Origin: Thermoplasmatota archaeon
GTDB lineage: Archaea > Thermoplasmatota > E2 > DHVEG-1
Length of the DNA stretch: 45,288 bases
Reading direction: 5' to 3'
Assembly: GCA_030601705.1 (NCBI GenBank)
Contig: JAUWBM010000009.1
Coordinates: 1 to 45,288, forward strand
Shown: in pieces, positions 24,735 to 32,947 of the stretch
How positions within the stretch are numbered: position 1 is the first letter of the stretch
Layout of the letters: every line of letters begins with the position of its first letter
Made by a program: the position numbers and the translations under genes
The notes under the pieces: model-generated
Seen by the model: the letters and a program-made list of their open reading frames with translations, nothing else
What the model was told of the DNA's origin: nothing
Databases searched by the model: none

Positions 24735-26285
24735 ATGGAAAATAAATATGCTCTGATTAGCGTTTTTGACAAAGAAGGGATAGTTGATTTTACAAAAGAA
24801 TTGTCTAAACTTGGTATAAATATTATATCAACAGGCGGAACTGCCGCTATTTTGCGAGATTCAGGGATAAAAATCAGGGAAGTCTCAGAATTGACAGGAT
24901 TTCCTGAAATGCTTGATGGTAGAGTAAAAACCCTTCATCCACTTGTTCATGCAGGAATACTTGCAAAAAGAGACGAAAAATTACACATGAACTCGCTAAA
25001 AAAACATGGCATAAAGACAATAGATCTAGTTGTGTGTAATCTCTATCCATTTGAGGAAACTATACAAAAACCAAACGTAAGCACTGAAGAAGTTATAGAA
25101 AATATTGACATAGGTGGACCTACACTGATACGGGCATCTGCAAAGAATTACAAAGATGTTATAGTATTAACAAAACCAAAGCAATATAATGAAATCCTTG
25201 AAATTTTGAAATCAAAAAAAGAAGTGAGTTTGGAACAAAGAAAGAGACTTGCCATTGAAGCTTTTTCTCATACTGCTCAGTATGACTCGATAATATCACA
25301 ATATTTTAGGAAAAAATGGGCAGATGAAATCTTACCTGAAAACTGTACTTTAACTATGAGAAAAATCCAAGATATGAGATACGGTGAAAACCCTCATCAA
25401 AAAGGTGCGTTTTACAAGGCACTTCCAATAGTGGGAGAACCTTGTATATCAAATGCTAAACAACTTCAGGGAAAAGAGTTGTCTTTTAACAATATTTTAG
25501 ATTCGGACTGTGCAATAGAATGTATAAAAGAATTTTCCGATCAAACCTGTGTAATTGTAAAACATGCTACTCCTTGCGGGATGGCTAGCTCAAATGACTT
25601 ATTGCAGGCTTGGAAAGATGCATATGCAACTGATGTCTATTCTCCTTTTGGAGGTATTATTTCCTTTAACGGAGAAGTAAAGGAAGATGTTGCCAAAGAA
25701 CTTTCCAACTACTTCTTAGAGGTGATAATTGCACCAAAGTTTAGTAAAAAAGCGTTATCAATATTTGGAAAAAAGAAAAATCTTAGGCTGCTTGAATTGA
25801 AAGATTTAGACAAAAAAATTGACAGAAAAGGCACAGACTTTCGAAGCGTTGTAGGAGGATTTCTAGCTCAAGACAGAGATGTGTGGCTATCTGATAAAAA
25901 TAACTGGAAGATTGTTACGAAGAAGAAGCCATCACAAGAAGATTTGGAATCCATGGAGTTTGCAGTTAAATGCGTCAAACATGTGAAATCCAACTCTGTT
26001 CTTTTTGTAAAAGATACACGTACAGTAGCTATCGGAGGAGGGCAAACCTCCCGTGTTGACGCTGCATGGATTGCAACACACAAGGGCAAAGAGAATACCA
26101 AAGGATCTATTATGGCCAGTGATGCGTTTTTCCCATTTAGAGATGCGGTTGATGTTGCTGCAAAGGCAGGTGTAAAAGCCATTATTCAGCCAGGTGGATC
26201 CATACGTGATAAAGAGGTTATTCAGGCAGCCAATGAAGAGGACATAGCCATGGTTTTTTCAGGACAACGATACTTTAGACACTAG
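24735..26285 (+). CDS. purH: bifunctional AICAR transformylase/IMP cyclohydrolase PurH
   Basis: PurH carries out the last two steps of IMP synthesis. The N-terminal cyclohydrolase part has STGGTAAILRDSGI, MLDGRVKTLHPLVHAGILAKRD and NIDIGGPTLIRASAKNYKDV. The C-terminal transformylase has MRYGENPHQKGAFY, KHATPCGMA, YSPFGGIISFNGEV, GGGQTSRVDAAWIA and ASDAFFPFRDAVDVA. The length of 516 residues is normal for the bacterial enzyme. Many archaea instead use PurP and PurO, so this fusion may have come by transfer. Confidence 0.95.
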   Translation: MENKYALISVFDKEGIVDFTKELSKLGINIISTGGTAAILRDSGIKIREVSELTGFPEMLDGRVKTLHPLVHAGILAKRDEKLHMNSLKKHGIKTIDLVVCNLYPFEETIQKPNVSTEEVIENIDIGGPTLIRASAKNYKDVIVLTKPKQYNEILEILKSKKEVSLEQRKRLAIEAFSHTAQYDSIISQYFRKKWADEILPENCTLTMRKIQDMRYGENPHQKGAFYKALPIVGEPCISNAKQLQGKELSFNNILDSDCAIECIKEFSDQTCVIVKHATPCGMASSNDLLQAWKDAYATDVYSPFGGIISFNGEVKEDVAKELSNYFLEVIIAPKFSKKALSIFGKKKNLRLLELKDLDKKIDRKGTDFRSVVGGFLAQDRDVWLSDKNNWKIVTKKKPSQEDLESMEFAVKCVKHVKSNSVLFVKDTRTVAIGGGQTSRVDAAWIATHKGKENTKGSIMASDAFFPFRDAVDVAAKAGVKAIIQPGGSIRDKEVIQAANEEDIAMVFSGQRYFRH

Positions 26286-26330
26286 AAATCAAAGGGGGAT
26301 AAAGAAAAAATGAAGAGAGATTTTCGTTTA

Positions 26331-28607
26331 TCACTGGAGATTTAATATTCTATTCAGAACTGGAGATAATGAAAATATTCGTTCTATTAGTGGAAACCGC
26401 TGGATAAGATTCTGGAGGAATTGAAGAAATAACGAATTGGTTGATTGTTTGTTTTTCGGCATGGTGACTTCTAATGTTGTCCAGTCGCTCTCGGCATCAT
26501 GACTGTCTTTGGCTTTTGCTCTAATGGTATATGTTTTTTGTTCATCCCACGAGTGACTTATTATGACTTCTTCACCTGAGTCATACGACCCAATCCAATC
26601 TTCTATGTTGCCATCGCCCCATTCAATGTAGTAATATACGACATCGTCATTTGGATCGATTACAGAGAATGTATAATCGTATTCTTCTCCTGCTTTACCA
26701 CTGGTTGAACCATCGATGCTTGGTTCATTTGGTGGTTGATTTTGTTCCAATTCTGTGGTAAAATGCCATATTGGGCCAGTTGTAGATAAATCCTGACTAT
26801 CCCATGCTACAATCTGCCAATAATACGTTGTGTTTAAGTCCATTGTACCAGGGTCATAAGCGGCCTGAGTTAGATCTTCTTCAACCAGTGGAGGAGGACT
26901 ACTTGTACCAAAGTATACATCATACATTACCGTATCACCAGGGTTTGGGTCTCCGCCCGTCCACTTTAGAATATCGTCAATGTAAACATCGGTTGCTCCA
27001 TCTTCGGGATCAGGATCACTTGGCTCATTTGGTGGGATATTTGCTTCAGTTGTAAAACTCCATATTGATCCAGTTGAGGAATAATTAAAGATATCCCAGG
27101 CGACAATCTGCCAATAATATGTGATATCAAAATCAAGTACACCTGGAGGATTATAAGACGTACCAGATTGATTACTCTTGACCTTTGGAGGAGGACTATT
27201 TTTACCAAAGTAGACATCATATGTTACATCGTCACCATCAGGATCACCACCGCTCCAGCTAAGATCTATATCGATGTTAACATCTGTTTCACCATCCTCT
27301 GGGTCAGGGTTACTCGGTGTATTTGGTGGAAAGTTTACTCTAGTTGTGAAATGGAAAATTGGACTAGAATTGGTATAAATGGCATCGGTAACAGAAACAT
27401 TCCACCAGTATGTGGTTCCGAAATTACTAAAATTACTATTGGTTTGACTGTATGTTCCATCTTCAATACTTATATTGCTTCCAAAAGCTTGCCATGAACC
27501 ACTGCTGTTACTATACCAATTAATGGTCATTGTGTCACCATCAGCATCACTTACAGATATATTCAGTTGTGGGAGTGGGATAATCTCTACACCAGTACTT
27601 CCATTACTAGGGTTTTCGTCAAAAATTTCTGGCATTCGATTAAATCTGCATCGTGCATCAGCAACCAATGGAGCTGTTTCAGGATCTTCCCCAGTTTTTA
27701 TCCCTATGCTATAAAATTCATAATAACCAGTGCTATTTGGGAAGTCAAAATTCCAGCTCCAAGGATAAAATAGATCAGGATTGCTGATATCATTCCAAAA
27801 TGACCAATTTATACCAGTACCTATTGTGTAATGAAAGTAGATGTCATCCCAAGCACGGCCGTCATTGGTCAATCGATAGTTGTCATATTGCTGAAAAGCT
27901 ATGGCAAAATTGCTATTTGCCGGTGACGAGAAATCTGGATCTGCACTTATATCATATTGAAATTGTGTAAATGTTTGTACATTTAAACTTGCCTCTGAAA
28001 CTATCTCATACCAAGTGTTACCATCGTTTGTAAATGCTACAACATCATAGTTACCCCAACCTGTCCAACTATCTGGTGCTTCATTTGCTTCATCGCCCCA
28101 TTCACGTTCCCAGAAATCAATACTGATATCCGTTGCCTCTGTGAAGTCAATATTGGTGTAAATTACATTGAGAGCATAATCACCAGTATTTGTATCGTCA
28201 TCATCCATGGCACATGAATAAGTACCACCATGAGCCGATCCATAATTCCATTGAATACGTGCATCCCCACCAGTTTGAAAGATGTTCCATAAACTTGTAT
28301 TTTGACTTCCTGATTCAAATCCTTCGAAAATCGTAAACTCATTTATTCCTGACCAGCTGATATTGTCTTCACTCCATCTGTAAAACAATATGACATAATC
28401 TAGATCACTTGGTCCTGTAGCAGTAATTGTTAAAGGTGAAGATTGTATGTTATATGGAGAAATATTATCAACATACGTGTTAATAGACATTAAAGGTGAG
28501 GTAGATCTAATTTTTATATTTCCTGCTCCTAGTATTCCTGCTCCTGGTATAACAGTTGCGACAATTAACAGCGTACAAACAAAAATTCCTACGATTTTCT
28601 TTTTCAT
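26331..28607 (-). CDS. secreted multidomain Fn3/PKD protein with P-x-N-K C-terminal tail
   Basis: This 758-residue exported protein starts with a signal peptide (IVGIFVCTLLIVATVIPGAG). A beta-rich N-terminal part (about 30-320) contains a MAM/jelly-roll-like stretch (GGTYSCAMDDDDTNTGDYAL, SIDFWEREWGDE). Three fibronectin-III-like repeats follow at about 330-635; two are close copies (PNEPSDPDPEDGATDVYID and TYYWQIVAWD). One PKD-like domain (WGDGNIEDWIGSYDSGEEV) comes next. The end is MPKNKQ with a hydrophobic, amphipathic stretch (LQNLIQRFPLIERIFSL). The start is 19 bp after the stop of the upstream gene, so they form an operon. Confidence 0.8.
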   Translation of the reverse strand: MKKKIVGIFVCTLLIVATVIPGAGILGAGNIKIRSTSPLMSINTYVDNISPYNIQSSPLTITATGPSDLDYVILFYRWSEDNISWSGINEFTIFEGFESGSQNTSLWNIFQTGGDARIQWNYGSAHGGTYSCAMDDDDTNTGDYALNVIYTNIDFTEATDISIDFWEREWGDEANEAPDSWTGWGNYDVVAFTNDGNTWYEIVSEASLNVQTFTQFQYDISADPDFSSPANSNFAIAFQQYDNYRLTNDGRAWDDIYFHYTIGTGINWSFWNDISNPDLFYPWSWNFDFPNSTGYYEFYSIGIKTGEDPETAPLVADARCRFNRMPEIFDENPSNGSTGVEIIPLPQLNISVSDADGDTMTINWYSNSSGSWQAFGSNISIEDGTYSQTNSNFSNFGTTYWWNVSVTDAIYTNSSPIFHFTTRVNFPPNTPSNPDPEDGETDVNIDIDLSWSGGDPDGDDVTYDVYFGKNSPPPKVKSNQSGTSYNPPGVLDFDITYYWQIVAWDIFNYSSTGSIWSFTTEANIPPNEPSDPDPEDGATDVYIDDILKWTGGDPNPGDTVMYDVYFGTSSPPPLVEEDLTQAAYDPGTMDLNTTYYWQIVAWDSQDLSTTGPIWHFTTELEQNQPPNEPSIDGSTSGKAGEEYDYTFSVIDPNDDVVYYYIEWGDGNIEDWIGSYDSGEEVIISHSWDEQKTYTIRAKAKDSHDAESDWTTLEVTMPKNKQSTNSLFLQFLQNLIQRFPLIERIFSLSPVLNRILNLQ

Positions 28608-28626
28608 ATGTATTCTTTCCCCATAA

Positions 28627-30402
28627 TTATAAGTTTTCGAGTAATATAATATCGTATTTCAATAATCCTAGTAGGCATTTAAATGTAAGAAATGCAAGTG
28701 GGAATCGTTCAAACAACAATTCTAATAGATTAAAGTTAAATGCTTTGTTTCGTGGTACGCTGACTTCGTGTTCTGACCAATCACCATAGTAATCAAATTT
28801 ATCTTTTGCCCGTGCTTTTATTATATAAGTACCAGTTTCATTCCACGAGTGACTTCGAGGAAATATCTCACCAGATGGAAATGGTCCAATATCTGTTTCT
28901 ATATTGCCATCACCCCAATCGATATCATAGGTTATATTATCATTTTCTGGGTCAAAAGATATAAAACCATATTCATATTCTATACCTGGTGTACCCTGGA
29001 CCGCCCCATATATTTTTGGCATGTTTGGTGGCTGGTCTCCTATTCGTACGTGATATACTGACAAATCACCTGGTTTACCATGGATGTCATATGCTTTGGC
29101 GGTTATATTATAATCATCTTCTGTCTCCCAACTGTGTGATAGTTGTACCGATGTATTTGATTGTACATAATTGGTTTCATCTGTGGTACCATCATCCCAA
29201 TCTATAAAATATTTAACATCATCCTCTTCTTCGTCACCTGCTACAAATGTGTATGTTAGTTGTTGCTGTGGATCTCCATATCTTTGACCACCTATTGTTG
29301 GTGGTTCTGGTGGCTGATTTCCAATTTTTACTACATATATTGAAGAAATACTATCATGCCAAATGTCTTTGGATTCAGCTCTAATTTCATATTTATCATC
29401 ATCATCCCATATATGACTAAAAACGACTTCTTCACCTGACTCGTACCATTCATCATATTCCTCAAAGGTACCGTCGTCCCAATCAATATATAACTGTATA
29501 TCATCTCCTTCCGGGTCATTAGTTACAAAAGTGAAATCATACTCAAATCCAGGTTCTCCCTCCATTGGACCAGATATGATCGGTGGATTTTGTTGATTTC
29601 CACCGGGATATTTGATAATTTTAAGTTTATCTATTGCTCCATCAAAATAGTCTATTGCATCACGAGATTGGCTGCCTATTTTGGCTCTTTCAAACTCGTC
29701 GGCAGAGAAAGAGCACACCCATTCTGTATTACTGATATCGAGTTCATCATCAACGTAAATTTTTACAGTTGGATTTGATGTAATACCATTATAAAAGATT
29801 TCAGCATGATGCCATGAATCATCGTTGTAAGTATCTTCAGATATTGTTGTGTGTCCACATGCTCCAACCCACACCTGTACCTTTATATTACCGTCAGAAT
29901 TCAATTCAATATGAACCTCTGGATAGTTTCCAACCAAATGATGACTCATACTATAAATGCAACCTGAATCAGTTGATGTCGTTTTAAAATATACTGAAAA
30001 TATCAAGTCATCGGTTTTATTGAACCCCAGATTTTCTGAATGAGCATCCAAATCAACATAATCATTTACTCCATCATAATCCAGTGCGTAACCAGAATGA
30101 CCCGTAGTCCATGTAGCCCCATGAATTGTCCCATCATAATCATGTCCAGAAGAATCATACGCAGTGTTACCGAAGCCTTCATCAAATTCCCAATAAGCTA
30201 ATATATAATCATCATTCGTTGATTGATACCCGCTTATACTCGATGTAACACTCAGTCCGATTAATAATAAAATTATTCCGCAAACCAAGCTTCTCCTAAA
30301 TAAACTATTTTGCAATTTATCTACCTCTCTTTTCTTAGTTTTAATCCTAGGGTCCAATCTAAATCTTTTGGATAAATATTGTAAAATGTTTGTGAACCCC
30401 AT
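28627..30402 (-). CDS. secreted LamG/PKD protein with P-x-N-K C-terminal tail
   Basis: This 591-residue protein is first in a two-gene operon with 26331..28607. A LamG/concanavalin-like domain (about 65-245) is marked by ILAYWEFDEGFGNTAYDSSG and YALDYDGVNDYVDL. It is followed by three PKD-type repeats (IDWDDGTFEEYDEWYESGEEV, IDWDDGTTDETNYVQSNTS, IDWGDGNIETDIG). The tail is VPRNKAFNFNLLELLFERFPL. ATG 30402 leaves a long basic N-region. TTG 30315 has a GAGGT site upstream and gives a compact signal peptide, so it may be the true start. Confidence 0.78.
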   Translation of the reverse strand: MGFTNILQYLSKRFRLDPRIKTKKREVDKLQNSLFRRSLVCGIILLLIGLSVTSSISGYQSTNDDYILAYWEFDEGFGNTAYDSSGHDYDGTIHGATWTTGHSGYALDYDGVNDYVDLDAHSENLGFNKTDDLIFSVYFKTTSTDSGCIYSMSHHLVGNYPEVHIELNSDGNIKVQVWVGACGHTTISEDTYNDDSWHHAEIFYNGITSNPTVKIYVDDELDISNTEWVCSFSADEFERAKIGSQSRDAIDYFDGAIDKLKIIKYPGGNQQNPPIISGPMEGEPGFEYDFTFVTNDPEGDDIQLYIDWDDGTFEEYDEWYESGEEVVFSHIWDDDDKYEIRAESKDIWHDSISSIYVVKIGNQPPEPPTIGGQRYGDPQQQLTYTFVAGDEEEDDVKYFIDWDDGTTDETNYVQSNTSVQLSHSWETEDDYNITAKAYDIHGKPGDLSVYHVRIGDQPPNMPKIYGAVQGTPGIEYEYGFISFDPENDNITYDIDWGDGNIETDIGPFPSGEIFPRSHSWNETGTYIIKARAKDKFDYYGDWSEHEVSVPRNKAFNFNLLELLFERFPLAFLTFKCLLGLLKYDIILLENL

Positions 30403-30492
30403 ACAATCATTTTCTTCATATATTATCCCAACATATACTATTATTATATAGTATTTAAATTTAACTATATATCTTTATTTTGCTTTGTGTAA

Positions 30493-30630
30493 TTATCTTT
30501 TCAGTGCTTTCAACAGCAATTTTCCTTTCTCAGTTAGATGATAAACCTTTTTTTCATTCTTTTGATTTACTTAGATAGGCCCAGGATGGATTAGATAACG
30601 GGGATCCTCCCTAATTTTTAGGCGTTTACA
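30493..30630 (-). pseudogene. winged-helix regulator remnant with in-frame stop
   Basis: Reading the minus strand from about 30630 gives KRLKIREDPRYLIHPGPI, a TAA at 30571-30573, then VNQKNEKKVYHLTEKGKLLL and AL-KR. This is the wing and C-terminal helix of a winged-helix transcription factor. The N-terminal recognition part is missing, and the TAA splits what remains. It occupies most of the 425-bp gap between the secreted-protein operon and 30828. No intact copy of the regulator is in the window. Confidence 0.5.
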
Positions 30631-30649
30631 ACTTAAAACCGTTTAAGTT

Positions 30650-30670
30650 TCGGTTAATTATCTTAACCGA
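30650..30670 (+). repeat. palindromic element TCGGTTAA-5-TTAACCGA (copy 1)
   Basis: TCGGTTAA (30650-30657) and TTAACCGA (30663-30670) form a perfect 8-bp inverted repeat. A related palindrome occurs at 35573-35593. In both the flank reads TTT before and TAC after. This looks like a shared regulator binding site or a repeat relic. Confidence 0.45.
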
Positions 30671-30683
30671 TACCAAGGGTTTT

Positions 30684-30740
30684 GAGGGAGGATAAAAAGG
30701 GATTGAAAAACAAGGTTTTAGCTAGAAGAATCCGTGACAG
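30684..30740 (+). repeat. dispersed repeat with GGGAGGATAAAAA core (copy A)
   Basis: This ~57-bp stretch begins GAGGGAGGATAAAAAGGG and runs to GTGACAG. It is closely matched, in inverted orientation, by 35411..35480, with most positions identical. Its core alone recurs at 32926..32938. It can encode a short reading frame (LARRIRDRVWEF) starting at TTG 30703 after the GGGAGG site. The inverted copy encodes a similar LARRICDKWKH, so it may be a gene-start remnant. Confidence 0.45.
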
Positions 30741-30827
30741 AGTGTGGGAGTTTCTTATTTTATCGTCAAATCAGGGATAAAAACTAAATATATGATATGC
30801 ATTATCATTACATAGGGGGAAGAAAAA

Positions 30828-31694
30828 ATGATAAATAGTATGTTAAAAAAAGGTTGGATTGTAATTGTTATATTTCTGTTAATCGGAATAAGCATTGCAC
30901 CAATTGTTAATGCAAATTTTAATCGTATTTTACCAACAACTAAGAATAATGGAGAGGTTGAAGCGGGAGATTTTGTAGAGGTCACATGTCAGGTGAGCAC
31001 TTTAAGAGGTATCAGACAAGTTGTCAAGAATATCCCTCAGACCGAGCTTGATAAAATAACAAAGCTTGCTAACGAATTAAATGCTCTTTTAGATGGAAAA
31101 TGTTCCGTTACTAAATTACGAGAGAAAGTTTCTGCTTTAGCAGTTGAACTGAAGGAGGTAGGACTGTTTCCAAAAGGTATAGATGTTGATGATGCAACAG
31201 ATCTAGTGATGAAATATGTTTTACATTCAAGACAGTCTTTTACTGTTTCAAACAATCAACAAATAAAATTTAATTCAAAAGGGGATTTTCCTCCTGAAGA
31301 ATGGAATTATTTTAGTTTTGTTTTTGGCATTGGACAGGATACTCTTTCTTATTGCTTTAGAGCTGATCTTCTTGGTGCTTTTATATTAACTCCTATATGG
31401 CTTATTATTGAGTTGCTTATACGTGCAGATTTTCTTGATTTTGAACATTTGTTTAAGTTTTTTGATCTCGTGGATTTTCTTCAGTGGCAACGTCCCAGAG
31501 CAGCATTTGCTATAGGATGGTGGTGGGCTAGGAATGCTTCTTTAACAACAATAGGGCTTCAAGGAGTTCAACGATGGGATGATAGTTATGTTGATTTAAA
31601 TCTCAACGGTTTTATTGGAATTGCTGTAACTTCTGTAGAAAGTACTGGTTTTATCCTTGGATTTAGTCTTCGTTCAAGACTAACTCCAAATTGA
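30828..31694 (+). CDS. exported protein of unknown function
   Basis: This 288-residue protein has a signal peptide (GWIVIVIFLLIGISIAPIVNA) and a helical middle part (ELDKITKLANELNALLDG). It also has an internal hydrophobic patch (LLGAFILTPIWLIIELLIRA) and a C-terminal part rich in aromatics (AIGWWWARNASLTTIGL). No known domain is recognised. AGGGGGAAG gives a strong ribosome binding site. The next gene starts 32 bp after its stop, so the pair is probably co-transcribed. Confidence 0.65.
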   Translation: MINSMLKKGWIVIVIFLLIGISIAPIVNANFNRILPTTKNNGEVEAGDFVEVTCQVSTLRGIRQVVKNIPQTELDKITKLANELNALLDGKCSVTKLREKVSALAVELKEVGLFPKGIDVDDATDLVMKYVLHSRQSFTVSNNQQIKFNSKGDFPPEEWNYFSFVFGIGQDTLSYCFRADLLGAFILTPIWLIIELLIRADFLDFEHLFKFFDLVDFLQWQRPRAAFAIGWWWARNASLTTIGLQGVQRWDDSYVDLNLNGFIGIAVTSVESTGFILGFSLRSRLTPN

Positions 31695-31726
31695 TTGTTT
31701 GTGATTCTCAAATAATGGAGGGGAAA

Positions 31727-32857
31727 ATGAAAAATCTCTTACCTAAAAAGGGAATTGCCTTTGCTGTAATCGCTTTGTTTATTGGAACAAGTGTTGTTTC
31801 AGCAGGTATAAATGTAATTGAAGGAGGATCTATCTCAGATAGAGAACAATTGAAATATTCTGAAAATAATAGACAATTCATAGACGTTACTGAAACAACG
31901 AGTTTTGATGAGTTTGATGTTTATTACACTTTTTCTAATGGAACATATTCCTATTATAGAGCCTTGAATACAAGCGGTAGTCAATCTGAAAAAACAGGTG
32001 GCGATAATTATTATGTTCATGGAAAAACCAATAAATCCTTTATCGTCAAAGTATCATCTCCCTATTACATTTCCCTTGAAAATTTCAGGTGCAATGTTCA
32101 CTGGAACATCACCACGAATAATCCGACTTCTTCAGGGCGCCATATCCAATGTTTTCTCACCGATAAGACATGGATGCTCCCACTTATGGGAATGGGAGGA
32201 ACAGGACCAGAAACAGCAGGTAAATTTAGATACTTCCATGTAAAATTTGGGAGATTCACATACACATATGATAATAGAACACTTTATAACGGAAGCGGAG
32301 CTAATTGGACTGATTGGATTAGTTATCCTTTCACTTTTCCCCTATCTCCTGGAACATGGTATTTTATCTTTACTGCAGCATTTTATGATTTAAGTCAGGA
32401 GGAGGTACTAGAAAGTATTTCAGTGTGGATGAATCTTAGCGGCACAGACCTAGAGATTTCAACAAGCGAAGGAGGAATAGTCTATGCTCTCTGGTATGGC
32501 GAATTTGACAGTAACCTCTTAATAAGCAAAGCAGGGTTCTTTGAGATGATGCTGAGGGGAAGAACCCGATTTCATATCAACCATACGTTCCTGTACAATT
32601 TTCCATTAGATCCCAATTATCAAGGGTTTTGGCGAGTAAAATGGATTACCCCCGATGAAGTACGGAAGTTAACCGTTATTACAATCAAGGGTAAACACTA
32701 TTGTAATCAAGATTATAATACCTCAAAGTGTCTTTGGTGGTTCGGTGAAAGTGGTGAGTATGAACTTCGGATGAGTTATCTTGATTATGTACCTGATGGT
32801 GATATTCCATGGGCTAGACACCCATATTTTTTCGGTGTGGATGTAGAGCTACCTTGA
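31727..32857 (+). CDS. exported protein of unknown function
   Basis: The start is ATG 31727, with GGAGGGG immediately upstream. The TTG at 31691 in the ORF track is not needed. The 376-residue protein has a signal peptide (GIAFAVIALFIGTSVVSAG) and a long aromatic, sequon-rich beta region (NGTYSYYRALNTSG, WNITTNNPTSS, NRTLYNGSGANWT). Repeated NxT/S sites suggest N-glycosylation outside the cell. No known domain is recognised. It faces the NosD-like gene convergently. Confidence 0.65.
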   Translation: MKNLLPKKGIAFAVIALFIGTSVVSAGINVIEGGSISDREQLKYSENNRQFIDVTETTSFDEFDVYYTFSNGTYSYYRALNTSGSQSEKTGGDNYYVHGKTNKSFIVKVSSPYYISLENFRCNVHWNITTNNPTSSGRHIQCFLTDKTWMLPLMGMGGTGPETAGKFRYFHVKFGRFTYTYDNRTLYNGSGANWTDWISYPFTFPLSPGTWYFIFTAAFYDLSQEEVLESISVWMNLSGTDLEISTSEGGIVYALWYGEFDSNLLISKAGFFEMMLRGRTRFHINHTFLYNFPLDPNYQGFWRVKWITPDEVRKLTVITIKGKHYCNQDYNTSKCLWWFGESGEYELRMSYLDYVPDGDIPWARHPYFFGVDVELP

Positions 32858-32885
32858 TTTTATCAAAGCAAGAGCATCAGCAAAG

Positions 32886-32914
32886 TTAGGAATTAGAAAA
32901 AAACCAATTCCTAA
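32886..32914 (+). terminator. 9-bp inverted repeat between convergent genes
   Basis: TTAGGAATT (32886-32894) and AATTCCTAA (32906-32914) form a perfect stem with an 11-nt A-rich loop. It lies 29 bp after the stop of 31727..32857, and the NosD-like gene ends on the other side. A bidirectional terminator is likely, though no long T-tract follows. Copy B of the GGGAGGATAAAAA repeat begins just after it. Confidence 0.35.
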
Positions 32915-32938
32915 GGGCTTTTGTGGGAGGATAAAAAT
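32914..32938 (+). repeat. dispersed repeat core (copy B)
   Basis: AGGGCTTTTGTGGGAGGATAAAAA matches the first part of copy A (AGGGTTTTGAGGGAGGATAAAAA) almost base for base. The similarity then stops, so this is only the 5' half of the element. Confidence 0.4.
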
Positions 32939-32947
32939 ATTGATTCT

